From NCBI RefSeq assembly GCF_963667985.1, contig NZ_OY764081.1, positions 1,696,987 to 1,760,986 of the forward strand: a DNA stretch of 64,000 nucleotides. Direction: 5' to 3'. A program made the position numbers and the translations under genes. Shown piece by piece: positions 39,160 to 48,806 of this stretch. This DNA comes from an uncultured Methanocorpusculum sp. (GTDB lineage Archaea > Halobacteriota > Methanomicrobia > Methanomicrobiales > Methanocorpusculaceae). Position 1 is the first letter of the stretch. Every line of letters starts with the position of its first letter. The notes beneath the pieces are model-generated. The model was not told the origin of the DNA, made no database searches, and saw only the letters and a program-made list of their open reading frames with translations.

Positions 39160-39161
39160 CT

Positions 39162-39638
39162 ATGACTGAATCAAAGTTTGGCAATCACTACTATATCTTA
39201 AAGACGACCTCCAAGCACGAGCGGACCGTTGCCGATAACATCCGTGAGGCAATAGAGAACAATATAACGGATGTCGTCGTCACCGCAGTAGTCGTGCCGG
39301 AAGATATCAAAGGCTACGTCTTCGTGGAAAGTCCCGAAGAGCATGCCAGAATCGAAGAGCTCGTCGAATCGATCGCTCATGCCAGAGTCGTTCTCAAGAA
39401 TGAAACGTCGCTGGAAGAGATCAAGCACTTCCTCGTTCCAAAACCGGCAGTCTCCGGTATCGACGAGGGAACCATCGTTGAGCTGATCGCAGGACCGTTT
39501 AAAGGTGAGAAGGCAGTGGTTAAGCGCGTTGATCACACCAAAGAAGAAATCACCGTTGAACTTTACGAATCGATCGTTCCAATCCCGATCACGATTCGCG
39601 GCGATAACGTCCGCGTGATCGATCGTAATCAGGAATGA
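39162..39638 (+). CDS. spt5: Transcription elongation factor Spt5 (NusG-like)
   Basis: Spt5 binds the RNA polymerase clamp and raises processivity. The 158-residue protein has the NGN domain (about 5-85; YYILKTTSKHERTVADNI) and a C-terminal KOW domain containing EGTIVELIAGPFKGEKAVV. It lies directly before the ribosomal L11 operon, as in bacteria (nusG-rplK). Confidence 0.95.
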   Translation: MTESKFGNHYYILKTTSKHERTVADNIREAIENNITDVVVTAVVVPEDIKGYVFVESPEEHARIEELVESIAHARVVLKNETSLEEIKHFLVPKPAVSGIDEGTIVELIAGPFKGEKAVVKRVDHTKEEITVELYESIVPIPITIRGDNVRVIDRNQE

Positions 39639-39754
39639 GCTGGGTTTTCCCCGCGTGAATGCGAAAAATCCCTATCTATTCTCCAATCAATCTCTTTTTC
39701 CGGGGATGTTTATCCAGTAGGTTTATGTTCTCAGAGGTCGACCTTAGTGAACCA

Positions 39755-39786
39755 ATGTTGGGCTACCTTCGGGTATGCGCCAGCAT
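39755..39786 (+). promoter_or_regulatory. TTCG-loop hairpin just before the rpl11 ribosome-binding site
   Basis: The arms atgttgg (39755-39761) and ccagcat (39780-39786) pair with one G-T, and an inner stem tacc-ttcg-ggta (39764-39775) carries a stable UUCG-type loop. The hairpin ends 11 bases before the rpl11 ATG, next to ggtga. It could control translation of L11 or stabilise the leader. Confidence 0.5.
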
Positions 39787-39797
39787 ACGGTGATACA

Positions 39798-40271
39798 ATG
39801 GCAGAAACTGTCGAGGTACTGGTACCCGGCGGTAGAGCAACTGCAGGACCACCACTTGGTCCGGCACTGGGTCCCCTTGGGATCAACGTAAAAGCAGTCG
39901 TTGATGATATCAACAAAAAGACTGCTGAGTTCAATGGCATGTCCGTTCCGGTAACGGTAACGGTCGATGACAAAAAGAACGTCACGTTAACAGTCGGTAT
40001 TCCTCCAACAACCGCTCTTGTAATGAAAGAAGCGGGTATTGAGAAGGGTTCCGGCACTCCGAACACTCAGGCAGTTGGTAATCTGCCGCTTGAAGCTGTC
40101 ATTCGCATTGCAAAGATGAAGATGGAATCCATGCTTTCCTACGACCTGAAAACGGCCGCAAAAGAAGTCATGGGCACCTGCGTTTCCGTTGGTGTGACCA
40201 TCGAAGGCAAATCTGCCAAAGAGGCAATTGCCGCCGTCAATGCAGGCGAGTGGGACTCACAGCTCGCGTAA
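39798..40271 (+). CDS. rpl11: 50S ribosomal protein L11
   Basis: L11 belongs to the GTPase-associated centre. The 157-residue protein shows the N-terminal VEVLVPGGRATAGPPLGPALGPLGIN segment with the conserved prolines. The start is MAETVEV. The open frame extends 17 codons upstream, but this part overlaps the leader hairpin. The stop codon lies within the loop of a small GTAA hairpin, gctcgc-gtaa-gcgagc (40262-40277). Confidence 0.96.
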   Translation: MAETVEVLVPGGRATAGPPLGPALGPLGINVKAVVDDINKKTAEFNGMSVPVTVTVDDKKNVTLTVGIPPTTALVMKEAGIEKGSGTPNTQAVGNLPLEAVIRIAKMKMESMLSYDLKTAAKEVMGTCVSVGVTIEGKSAKEAIAAVNAGEWDSQLA

Positions 40272-40302
40272 GCGAGCAATAGTTCGCGCCGCTTCAAACG
40301 GG

Positions 40303-40402
40303 TACGTGGATTTCCCACGTAAAAAAATGTACAGTAGTAGAGAACAAAACCATAGGAGATTGGGGAACACTCCAGTCGAAGAACTATGGGAGGCTTCATC
40401 AA
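40303..40402 (+). promoter_or_regulatory. Structured rpl11-rpl1 intergenic region pairing with the rpl1 Shine-Dalgarno
   Basis: Three elements are seen: a stem tacgtgg/ccacgta (40303-40321), an outer stem ccatag (40350-40355) with ctatgg (40384-40389), and inside it gattgg (40358-40363) with ccagtc (40372-40377). The right side of the outer stem overlaps the Shine-Dalgarno ggaggc that precedes the rpl1 ATG at 40403. L1 of methanogens is known to repress its own operon by binding mRNA, so this is a candidate L1 site. Confidence 0.5.
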
Positions 40403-41044
40403 ATGGTTGAAAGAACCCAGATTATAAATGCTGTTACGGCAGCAATCAAGCAGGCCCCCGAACGGAAGTTCCAGGAAAGTATTGATATTACTATCAACCT
40501 GAAACACGTTGACATGGCCCAGCCAAAAAACCGTATTGATGAGACGATTCTTCTGCCACAGGCAATAGGCGTCAAAAAGATCGCCGTTCTTGGTAAGGGA
40601 GATATTGTGTCCCAGGCACGTAACGCAGGTGTCGATTTAATTATCGGTCCTGACGAAATCGAGCTTCTGGGCGGCGTTCCGCGTGAAGCACGCAAAATGG
40701 CCGGACAGTATGACTTCTTCCTTGCAGAGACTGCGGTTATGCCCCTTGTTGGTCGCTGGCTTGGTCAGAGACTCGGTCCACGCGGTAAAATGCCGCAGCC
40801 GATCCCGCCGACCCAGGACATCACTCCGATCGTCGAGCGTCTGAGAAACTCCGTAAAGATTCGGTCAAAAGACAGACTCAATATGTCTGTTAAGGTTGGA
40901 AACACCGGTATGACCATTGAGGAAGTTTCTGAAAATATTGACGCCGTCGTAAAGAGGATTGTAGGAAGACTTGAAAGCGGAGAGTTAAACATCCGTTCCG
41001 TCTACGTCAAAACCACGATGGGTCCAGCAGTGAAGGTGATGTAA
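40403..41044 (+). CDS. rpl1: 50S ribosomal protein L1
   Basis: L1 forms the mobile stalk at the E site and in methanogens is also a translational repressor of this operon. The 213-residue protein has the RNA-binding part LGPRGKMPQPIPP near residue 130. A structured region with the Shine-Dalgarno in a stem lies just upstream. It is followed by rpl10 after 2 bases. Confidence 0.96.
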   Translation: MVERTQIINAVTAAIKQAPERKFQESIDITINLKHVDMAQPKNRIDETILLPQAIGVKKIAVLGKGDIVSQARNAGVDLIIGPDEIELLGGVPREARKMAGQYDFFLAETAVMPLVGRWLGQRLGPRGKMPQPIPPTQDITPIVERLRNSVKIRSKDRLNMSVKVGNTGMTIEEVSENIDAVVKRIVGRLESGELNIRSVYVKTTMGPAVKVM

Positions 41045-41046
41045 AC

Positions 41047-41895
41047 ATGCCAATTTATACCCACCATCTTCCCGCATGGAAACGTGAAGAAGTTGAGCAG
41101 ATCAAAGATCTCGCCGACAAGTATACACTCGTCGGCTTAGTTGATGTCTACGGTATTCCCGCAAGACAGTTCCAGCAGATCCGCAGAAATCTGCGCAGCA
41201 ATGCAGTTGTGAAGGTTGCAAGAAACACCCTTGTCGAGCATTCCATGAATGAACTCGGCGGTCACTTCGTTGATCTGAACGGGAAAGTTTCCGAGCACTC
41301 GGCACTTATCTTTGCAAACGGTAACCCGTTTAAACTGTTCAAGTCCCTTGAACAGACGAAGACAAAGCGCTCCGCCAAAGCAGGCGAGATCACTCCTGAA
41401 GACATTGTTGTTCCGGCAGGACCAACTACCTTTAAGCCCGGACCGATCGTAGGAGAACTCCAGCAGGCAGGTATCCCGGCAGCCATCGACGGCGGAAAGG
41501 TCAAAATTAAAGAGACCAAGACCGTTGTTAAGGCTGGTGAGGCTATCAACAAGAAACAGGCCGATGTGCTTTCGAAGCTTGGCATCAAACCAATGCCGGT
41601 CGGTCTCTCCCTCCTCGCAGTATGTTACGAGGGAGACATGTATCTGCCGGACGTCCTCTCTGTAGACGACGAGGCATACAAGGCAAAGATCACTCTCGCA
41701 GCACAGCAGGCATTCAACCTCGCAGTCAACGCAGCAGTTCCAACGGCATGTGCCGGTGTTACTGAGGCTCAGATCGCGAAGGCCGTCCGTGAGGCAAGAA
41801 ACCTCGGTGTAGAAGCATCCATCTATGAGAAGGGTGTCATCGAGCTGATCATCAGCAAGGCATACAGACAAGCAAACGCCCTGAAGGCAATTTAA
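41047..41895 (+). CDS. rpl10: 50S ribosomal protein L10 (P0)
   Basis: L10/P0 is the base of the ribosomal stalk that carries L12 dimers. The 282-residue protein has the N-terminal RNA-binding domain (about 1-105) and C-terminal helices that hold L12. It lacks the acidic tail of eukaryotic P0: it ends in [13 protein letters not shown], so the protein appears shorter than the about 330 residues of many archaeal homologues. That absence is worth noting but may be lineage-typical. Confidence 0.95.
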   Translation: MPIYTHHLPAWKREEVEQIKDLADKYTLVGLVDVYGIPARQFQQIRRNLRSNAVVKVARNTLVEHSMNELGGHFVDLNGKVSEHSALIFANGNPFKLFKSLEQTKTKRSAKAGEITPEDIVVPAGPTTFKPGPIVGELQQAGIPAAIDGGKVKIKETKTVVKAGEAINKKQADVLSKLGIKPMPVGLSLLAVCYEGDMYLPDVLSVDDEAYKAKITLAAQQAFNLAVNAAVPTACAGVTEAQIAKAVREARNLGVEASIYEKGVIELIISKAYRQANALKAI

Positions 41896-41917
41896 ATCAG
41901 AAATAGGTGAAATCAAA

Positions 41918-42220
41918 ATGGAGTATATTTACGCAGCTCTGTTAGTTCACTCCGCAGACAAAACTGTGGATGAAGAATCGGTAAAGGCAGTTCTCTCTGC
42001 CGCAGGTATCGCAGTCGACGACTCCCGTGTCAAAGCATTAATCGCAGCACTTGAAGGTGTTGACATCGAGGAAGCAATCTCCAAGGCAGCAGCCGCACCT
42101 GTAGCAGTTGCCGCAGCAGCAGGCGCAGCAGCAACAGTCGAAGAGGCAGCAGCACCCGAAGAGAACAAGGAAGAAGAGGAAGAGAATGCCATGGCAGGCC
42201 TTGGCGCACTCTTCGGCTAA
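41918..42220 (+). CDS. rpl12: 50S ribosomal protein L12 (P1)
   Basis: The acidic stalk protein that recruits translation factors. The 100-residue protein has an N-terminal dimerisation part ([11 protein letters not shown]), an Ala-rich hinge and the acidic end [16 protein letters not shown], the universal archaeal factor-binding tail. It ends the L11 operon. Confidence 0.96.
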   Translation: MEYIYAALLVHSADKTVDEESVKAVLSAAGIAVDDSRVKALIAALEGVDIEEAISKAAAAPVAVAAAAGAAATVEEAAAPEENKEEEEENAMAGLGALFG

Positions 42221-42223
42221 ATC

Positions 42224-42231
42224 TTTTTTTT
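42224..42231 (+). terminator. T8 tract after rpl12
   Basis: Eight T residues begin four bases after the rpl12 stop, with an A/T-rich continuation. Archaeal RNA polymerase can terminate on such tracts without a hairpin. Confidence 0.45.
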
Positions 42232-42372
42232 AATAATTAATCCGGCATCAGTTGGCTGATACATTTTCCATAGTTTAGAGTATTTTCACGAAGGAATTCT
42301 TTTTAAAAAACGGGTGGTTTATTTTTCAGGATTTTTATCCCATCAGCGTGTTTCAAGTGGGATCGTTTCCAG

Positions 42373-42897
42373 CTACGCGAGCATTTTTTTCTCGTCAATC
42401 ATGTCGCGGCGATCGTAGAGATAGAATTCTACGGGTCTCCAGAGGGCGACCCAGCCGATAATGACAAAACTCTGTCCGATTGCATAGATGATATCATTCT
42501 GATTGTGAATGCTGGTTACCACACTACTGAATATCAGGCAGATTATCAGGAAAATCAATCCGCGGATAAGATATCTTCGCCCTTTGTTCATGGCCAGTTT
42601 GTATTTCTGGGTCGCCGAACAAACTCTCTCGGCAAAATGTGCATGGATCGCCTTTTCCATATCCGTGCGTGTCTTTTCATCATCGTACAGGCTTCGTTCT
42701 AGATACAAAACGATCTTTGCGGTACCGCGTTTATCGTTTTGCATGTCATCGAGCGAGTCCATGATGTAGGATTCGGTTGCCTGATTGATCTCTTTTTCGT
42801 CGTTTGGCGCAGGGTCGAGCAGATTATAGAACTGTGCAGGCTGCGCGATTCTCAGTTCGATCTCATTCCATTTCTCGTGTACTTCACATGATGTCAT
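42373..42897 (-). CDS. Hypothetical two-helix membrane protein coupled to hypF
   Basis: This 174-residue protein has a soluble N-terminal part of about 105 residues, rich in charged residues, followed by two membrane segments (about 110-128 and 135-155) and a basic tail. I recognise no family. Its start overlaps the hypF stop by 4 bases, so it is translated after hypF. A role in hydrogenase maturation would be inference from position only. Confidence 0.6.
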   Translation of the reverse strand: MTSCEVHEKWNEIELRIAQPAQFYNLLDPAPNDEKEINQATESYIMDSLDDMQNDKRGTAKIVLYLERSLYDDEKTRTDMEKAIHAHFAERVCSATQKYKLAMNKGRRYLIRGLIFLIICLIFSSVVTSIHNQNDIIYAIGQSFVIIGWVALWRPVEFYLYDRRDMIDEKKMLA

Positions 42898-45125
42898 ATG
42901 CGTCCCTCTTTTGCAAGAATTCCGGCGGTAACAACCTGGCCGCAGGAGATACAGCCATCACCGAACGGATATCTTGGATTCGTCAGGCAGACAACACCGG
43001 ATTCTTTGAGCGTTTCAATGATCGTCTCCCGAATGGAACGGTTAATTGCCACGCCCCCTGAAAGTGCTGATGTCTGTATGCCTGTTTTTTCAACTCCTGC
43101 AAGTGCCAGCTGTGCGATGCCCTTTGCAAGAGTGGTTTGAATCGAAGCCGCAATGTCTTCGACACAAATACCCTCGTTCAACATTTCCATACCATCACGA
43201 AGGATGGAGGATGTCAGCAAAACATCCCGACCGTCCCGTGATTCGATGCTGATTTCCATCGACTGGGCTACACCTCGGGCTGCGTATGCCTCCAGCATCA
43301 TTGAAGGTTCACCGTCGTATGTTCTTTCCTGGCAGATCCCAAGGAGTGCCGCGGCGGCGTCCAGAACCCGTCCGGTCGATGTTGTGGCCGGAGTGTTGAA
43401 CCGTTTTTCCGTCTGCTGGGCAAGGATCCTTAGAGCCGTTTCGTTCCATCCTCTGCTTTGGAGAAGCGACAAGGTCTCTTCGTTTGGAAGAATGCCGTAG
43501 AGCATCCTCTCCGGGAATTTTGTTGCCAAATCCCCTCCCGGCATAAGGACCTGCTCGAGATGCCCGGTTCTCATGTATCCGTTCCCCGGCGATCCCGCAA
43601 GGATCTCCCCTCCCCAGATGGTTGCATCCTCTCCGTATCCGACCCCGTCGATGGCGATACCCACAACCTCTTCGGTGGTCACCGAGGCAATGTGAGCACA
43701 GTGATGCTGGACCGGGCAGAGAGTTGCCCCGTATCTTTCGGCAAGTTCCTGAGCGACCCGCGTACTGAGAAACTGCGGGTGGAGATCATGGGCAATGATT
43801 TCGGGAATCGATCCGGTAAGACTGGTCAGCTTCTCGATCGTTTCCTCTAAATATGCCACGGTAGGTGGATTTCTGATGTTTCCGATATGCGGCGAAGTTA
43901 TCAGAAATCCGCCTTTGTAAATCGTGGCATTCGCGTTCAGTTCCGGCCCTACACCGAGGATCTGCCTATCCCCGAGATCCATTTTGGTTCTGAGCGGGGC
44001 AAAGCCCCGTGACATCCTGATCAGATATCCGTCCCTTACAACCGAATCATCGCATCTGTTCACGATCTCGCGGTCGTGAGTGAGAATATAATCCACAACT
44101 CCCCCCATCTTTTCGATGATGGTTTTTGTCTCCGTGATCATCGGCGTTCCCGGAGCATTCGCACTTGTCATTATCAAAAGGGGAGATTTGAGTTTTGCAA
44201 ACAGCAGGTGGTGGAGTCCCGTATACGGCAGCATCACACCAAGATTGTGGAGCTGGGACAAAGACGTGTGGGATAGCGGATCGATCTTATCGAGGATCAT
44301 GATCGGATGAACTGGTCCTTTGAGGAGATCCCACTCTTCCTTGGTTGGCTCGACGACAAATTCCGGGATGATTTCTGGCTTCATCATCACGGCGAGGGAC
44401 TGGTTCGGTCGTCCGAGATTTTGTTTCAGGCGTTCTGCCGTCTTTTCAACACAGCAGATATGAAATCCTCCAACCCCTCTGACGGCAACAATATTTCCCT
44501 CATCCAGCAGGTTCGCCGCCGCAGAAATCGGGTCGGCCGCTTGTATTGTCTCCCCTGTTCCTTTCAGCAGAGATAGTTTAGGTCCGCATTCTCTGCAGGC
44601 GATCGTCTGAGCATGATGCCGCCTGTTTCCCGGATTCTCGTAGTCTTTCAGGCAATCAGTACATGCCGGGAATGCATCCATACTCGTTCGTTCCCGGTCG
44701 TAAGGAACGGATTTGATAATACTGTATCTTGGCCCGCAGTCGGTACATGACGTTGCCCAGTATCCAAAATAGCGGCTGTTTGGATCCATAATGTCGTGGA
44801 GACAGTGCTCGCATGTCGCAATATCTGCAGGAACAAATCCCGTCCTTGCCCCGTCCTGACTTTTCAGAATAGTAAAATTTCCCCGGGGATTCCAGTGCGG
44901 CAGGGGTTCGATAGATACCGAGTCGATGACCGACATCTTCGGTCCTTTTACAACCTCGCGGCAGAACGCATCGAACTCCTCGCCGGCAGCATCGATCTCC
45001 ACTTCGCTCCCGTGATTGATGACCGTCCCTTTTATTCCAAACCGTTGTGCCTGGGCATAGACAAACGGGCGGAATCCTACTCCCTGTACGATCCCGCGCA
45101 GGATTATTTTACCAGACTTCATCAA
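42894..45125 (-). CDS. hypF: Carbamoyltransferase HypF (NiFe hydrogenase maturation)
   Basis: HypF uses carbamoyl phosphate and ATP to supply the cyanide ligands of NiFe hydrogenases. All four domains are seen in order: acylphosphatase (GIVQGVGFRPFVY, about residues 10-22), two zinc fingers (CEHC, CTDC, CTDC, CREC between about 105 and 190), a YrdC-like domain, and a Kae1-like domain with HHCAHIASV. The 743-residue length is normal. It likely serves the Ech hydrogenase here and other hydrogenases elsewhere. Confidence 0.96.
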   Translation of the reverse strand: MMKSGKIILRGIVQGVGFRPFVYAQAQRFGIKGTVINHGSEVEIDAAGEEFDAFCREVVKGPKMSVIDSVSIEPLPHWNPRGNFTILKSQDGARTGFVPADIATCEHCLHDIMDPNSRYFGYWATSCTDCGPRYSIIKSVPYDRERTSMDAFPACTDCLKDYENPGNRRHHAQTIACRECGPKLSLLKGTGETIQAADPISAAANLLDEGNIVAVRGVGGFHICCVEKTAERLKQNLGRPNQSLAVMMKPEIIPEFVVEPTKEEWDLLKGPVHPIMILDKIDPLSHTSLSQLHNLGVMLPYTGLHHLLFAKLKSPLLIMTSANAPGTPMITETKTIIEKMGGVVDYILTHDREIVNRCDDSVVRDGYLIRMSRGFAPLRTKMDLGDRQILGVGPELNANATIYKGGFLITSPHIGNIRNPPTVAYLEETIEKLTSLTGSIPEIIAHDLHPQFLSTRVAQELAERYGATLCPVQHHCAHIASVTTEEVVGIAIDGVGYGEDATIWGGEILAGSPGNGYMRTGHLEQVLMPGGDLATKFPERMLYGILPNEETLSLLQSRGWNETALRILAQQTEKRFNTPATTSTGRVLDAAAALLGICQERTYDGEPSMMLEAYAARGVAQSMEISIESRDGRDVLLTSSILRDGMEMLNEGICVEDIAASIQTTLAKGIAQLALAGVEKTGIQTSALSGGVAINRSIRETIIETLKESGVVCLTNPRYPFGDGCISCGQVVTAGILAKEGRI

Positions 45126-45231
45126 TCCTTCTCAAAAAGGATTATAGAATCACAGACAATATAAGTGTAGGGTTTTGTGCCCCACATATTTTCTTTGTGG
45201 AGCGCCCATAATACAGAATAGGAGATACACC

Positions 45232-46032
45232 ATGCCTGATGATCCATTAACCAACATCCTTCGCAGCAAACGTGAGACGACCAGATTCCAGGTCTTAGTT
45301 GAGGTTGCCGAACACCAGCCCTCGATCCGCCAGCAGGAAATTGCGGAAAAACTCGGCGTGACCCCCCAGGCAATATCTGAATACGTCCGTGATCTCGCAG
45401 AAGAAGGCTACATCAGTGCCGAAGGAAGAGGAAGATATTACGTTACGCACAAAGGAGTCGAGTGGGTCCTGAATAATGCGGAGATTCTTGAATCTTATGC
45501 ACGTCACGTCCGTCGGGATATCATTCATCAGGTCGTAACCTGGCCCGCCATTGCGGATTCCGATTTGAAAGCAGGCGACTCGGTCGGCGTGTACATGAAG
45601 TCCGGATGGCTGTATGCAGGCAAACGTCCCCAGACGGCGATGGGTATGGTCACGGCAGATGCGTCGGAAGGAATGGATGTCGGCGTAGCCCGGCTTGCGG
45701 GGATCATCGAGCACACCGAAGGAAAAGTGGATGTTGCGAAAGTCCCGCGTATCGAACGCGGCGGCTCGAAGATGGTTTCGATGGAGAAATTTCTTTCTCT
45801 TGCAAAAAATGCCGATATCATCGCTGCGGTCGGACTGGAAGCGTATCTGGCCTGTAAAAATTCAGGGATCAAACCGGATATGTTTTTCGGGGCACGGGAA
45901 GGAACCGTCGAGGCGGCGTTCCATGGAATGCGCTGTCTGATTCTGGTCGTTGATGAGGAGTTCACCGATTTCCTGAAACGTCTGGAAACAGGGGGTCTTT
46001 CCTATACGATCCACGAACTGGTGAACGAATAA
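45232..46032 (+). CDS. Winged-helix transcriptional regulator (methanogen type)
   Basis: This 266-residue protein has an N-terminal winged helix (about residues 20-80; QQEIAEKLGVTPQAISEYVRDLAEEG, then GRGRYYVTHKG as wing) and a C-terminal domain of about 170 residues, with repeated small-molecule-fold features such as ADIIAAVGLEAYLACKNSG and MRCLILVVDEEF. The C-terminal part is probably a ligand-sensing domain; the ligand is unknown. It ends 1 base before the helicase start, so they are co-expressed. Confidence 0.78.
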   Translation: MPDDPLTNILRSKRETTRFQVLVEVAEHQPSIRQQEIAEKLGVTPQAISEYVRDLAEEGYISAEGRGRYYVTHKGVEWVLNNAEILESYARHVRRDIIHQVVTWPAIADSDLKAGDSVGVYMKSGWLYAGKRPQTAMGMVTADASEGMDVGVARLAGIIEHTEGKVDVAKVPRIERGGSKMVSMEKFLSLAKNADIIAAVGLEAYLACKNSGIKPDMFFGAREGTVEAAFHGMRCLILVVDEEFTDFLKRLETGGLSYTIHELVNE

Positions 46033-46033
46033 C

Positions 46034-48739
46034 GTGACGACCATCGTCCAACCCTGGAAAAAGGGGTATAAAGTCTATTTTTGTGACGACGCAAAGGCAG
46101 GCAAAATCAAACATGTAGGGACCGTTGAACTCGAAGAAACTTCTAAAGGGATGCGTCCGTCCGAGTTTTTCGTCAGACGGCCCGGGACTTCGCATGCCGA
46201 GAAGACGCCGACGAAAGAGTTCATCACGGTTCTTCGCGCAAACGGCCCGATCAAACTCACTCAGACGATGCCGGCGTTTCAGGATTTCCTGCGTGGAATG
46301 CAGCTTTCCTGGGAGACAACGACTCTTTGCCGGACCTGTCTTTTTGACGATCGTCTGACGTCCCTCACGGAAGAAACGCGGATCCGGTGCGGGCAGGAGT
46401 ATGTCTGTCTCGACTGTGCGAAGCGCGAGCTCCGCCGCGAACTTGGTCATATCAAACATCTGGGAAAACGAACCCAACTGCATATCGAAAATCTTCTGGA
46501 AGAGTATCGCGATCTGGACATGGTGCTTGCGATCCTTCAGCCGGAGTCTCTCGATACCAAGAAAACGATGTTCGACCGGCTCGAGGCCCATGATCAGACG
46601 CCGACCGAACGCATCGAAAATCTTCCGCTTCCCCGCCAATTTGTCGATTTATGCGGTGTCGAAACCTTGATGCCCGCCCAGCAACGTGCGATCGAATCCG
46701 GTCTCCTGTACGGAAAAGATCTGCTCGTCGTTGCGGCTACAGCAAGCGGCAAGACCTTCATCGGAGAAATGGCGGGGCTGAAAAACTATCTGGAAAAACG
46801 CGGAAGAATGCTTTTCCTGGTCCCGCTTGTGGCTCTTGCAAATCAAAAATACGAAAGATTCTCTGAAAAATACAAGTCGGTAACCCAGACATCCATAATG
46901 ACCGGTGTTTCCCGTGTGAATCTGCCGGAAACACGCCCGGTAGGAAACCGCGGGGCCGGTGGCGGGATCGTTGTCGGAACCTATGAGGGTATGGACAATC
47001 TTTTGAGAAAGGGCATGCCGGTCAGCAATATCGGAACGGTTGTGATCGACGAGGTCCAGATGCTCGAAGATCCAGAACGGGGACACCGTCTCGACGGACT
47101 GATCGCGAGACTGAAATACGTCGCTCCCAAAGCCCAGTTCCTCTATCTTTCAGCAACGATCGGTTCACCGAACCTTCTCGCAAAAAAACTGAATGCCTCC
47201 CTTGTTTCGTATGCGGAACGTCCGGTTGCTCTGGAACGTCATCTGATCTTTACGGAAAAAGACGGGAAGATTCCCTTCATCAAAAAGCTGGTGTTCGAAG
47301 AGTTCAACAAGACCTCCTCCAAAGGATACAAAGGTCAGACGATCGTTTTCACGAATGCACGGAGCAGATGTCATACAATCGCCGAGGCAATTGGCGGGAT
47401 GGCCGCACCCTATCACGCCGGTCTCACCTCTCAGGAACGCCGGTCCGTTGAACGGCAGTTCGAGGAGGGAAAACTCGCCTGTGTTGTAACGACTGCGGCC
47501 CTTGCTGCCGGTGTGGATTTCCCGGCCAGTCAGGTCATATTCGATGCTCTCGCGATGGGAATCGACTGGCTCTCCGTTCAGGAGTTCCATCAGATGATGG
47601 GTCGTGCCGGCCGTCCGGATTTCCATGATCTTGGAAGAGTCGTTGTTCTCGCCGAACCCGGTGTCTCCTATTCGCGTGAGACAAAGTTGACCGAGGAGGA
47701 AGTTGCCATCCAGCTTCTCAAAGGAGATATGGAAGAGGTCTCGCCGGTATACGACATCGAGGAAACATCCGAAGAGTTTGCGGCAAACGCCATAACCTGC
47801 CGCGGCCGCGAGGCTGACATCATCACCGTTGGAAACATTATGGTCGGTGTGGGAGACGATCCGATCCAGGAACTTCTCAGACATAAACTTGTCAAAAAAT
47901 CCGGCGGTTTCCTGGAGCTTTCTCCGCTTGGAAAAGTTATGGCCGAGCATTTCATCGGCATGGAGCGGCTCTTGGAGATCGACAAACTCGTTCGCGTGAT
48001 GGACGATCCTCTGGAAATGATCGCCGAACTTTTCTGCATGGATGAGGAACGGGAAAAAGAAAAACGCAGGATCGACCGCCGCTCTACCGAGAAAAAAGAA
48101 TCTGCATGGATCGGCGACAAAAAAGCCTATGCCAAACCCGATTCCGAGCCAGCCTGGGTCGCAAAAAAGAAAGAGATCCATGCAGTGGAAAAGCATGCTC
48201 ATGATGATGCACGGCGCAAGAAGGCCGGGTCCCGCAAGTTGCGCCGCGAAGAGGAAGAAGTCGAGGTTTCGAAACCTCCCCGCCGGGCGAGCAAGGAGAT
48301 GGAAGACCGCGTGGAACGCAAAAAGCGCGAGGCTTCCCAGTTTATTCCCCCGCCGAAGCGAAAACCGCGTGAGGGTCCAAATGTTTCCGGCAAGGGATCT
48401 ACAACCGGCCCCTCCGGCGATCCGGTCAATATTATTGAAGGTGCTGTCGATCTTCGTCGTGCCGGCAAGTATGACGAGGCATTAAAGATCCTCGGTAATT
48501 ACGTTGCCGATAATCCGAAAGACAGCCGCGCTCTGGTTGAACTGGGTAAGGTGTACGACCTTCGCGGTGAACGGGACACGGCATATTTGTGTTATCAGAA
48601 AGCGGCAGCGGCCAATACCCAGAATCGGGAAGCAATCGACAGAATGAATGCATTCCTTATCGGGATCACGGTGGATATCGATAATGATTCACCAGACTCT
48701 GGAAAACAGCCGGCAGTTGTGAAAAAGAAAAAAGAATAA
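46034..48739 (+). CDS. Ski2-like DEAD/DEAH helicase with zinc finger and TPR tail
   Basis: This 901-residue protein starts with GTG directly after the regulator. An N-terminal domain carries a zinc finger, CRTC at about residue 99 and CLDC at about 125. The helicase core follows with Walker A ATASGKT (about 235-241), a DEVQ box in VVIDEVQMLED, SATIG, and the C-terminal helicase motifs (YHAGLTSQERR; QMMGRAGRPDF). A long charged linker (about 680-800) leads to about 75 residues resembling TPR repeats. The combination suggests an RNA- or DNA-processing machine with a partner-binding tail. The substrate is unknown. Confidence 0.88.
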   Translation: MTTIVQPWKKGYKVYFCDDAKAGKIKHVGTVELEETSKGMRPSEFFVRRPGTSHAEKTPTKEFITVLRANGPIKLTQTMPAFQDFLRGMQLSWETTTLCRTCLFDDRLTSLTEETRIRCGQEYVCLDCAKRELRRELGHIKHLGKRTQLHIENLLEEYRDLDMVLAILQPESLDTKKTMFDRLEAHDQTPTERIENLPLPRQFVDLCGVETLMPAQQRAIESGLLYGKDLLVVAATASGKTFIGEMAGLKNYLEKRGRMLFLVPLVALANQKYERFSEKYKSVTQTSIMTGVSRVNLPETRPVGNRGAGGGIVVGTYEGMDNLLRKGMPVSNIGTVVIDEVQMLEDPERGHRLDGLIARLKYVAPKAQFLYLSATIGSPNLLAKKLNASLVSYAERPVALERHLIFTEKDGKIPFIKKLVFEEFNKTSSKGYKGQTIVFTNARSRCHTIAEAIGGMAAPYHAGLTSQERRSVERQFEEGKLACVVTTAALAAGVDFPASQVIFDALAMGIDWLSVQEFHQMMGRAGRPDFHDLGRVVVLAEPGVSYSRETKLTEEEVAIQLLKGDMEEVSPVYDIEETSEEFAANAITCRGREADIITVGNIMVGVGDDPIQELLRHKLVKKSGGFLELSPLGKVMAEHFIGMERLLEIDKLVRVMDDPLEMIAELFCMDEEREKEKRRIDRRSTEKKESAWIGDKKAYAKPDSEPAWVAKKKEIHAVEKHAHDDARRKKAGSRKLRREEEEVEVSKPPRRASKEMEDRVERKKREASQFIPPPKRKPREGPNVSGKGSTTGPSGDPVNIIEGAVDLRRAGKYDEALKILGNYVADNPKDSRALVELGKVYDLRGERDTAYLCYQKAAAANTQNREAIDRMNAFLIGITVDIDNDSPDSGKQPAVVKKKKE

Positions 48740-48806
48740 AAAAATTTCTCTAATTTTTTATATCTTCGATATCGGAAGATTTGCGGTTACGTGCCGATTC
48801 TATACT

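Noticed and set aside
47165..48202. 345-residue open frame opposite the helicase
   Set aside because: It is a shadow of the helicase reading frame on the other strand, with no family resemblance.
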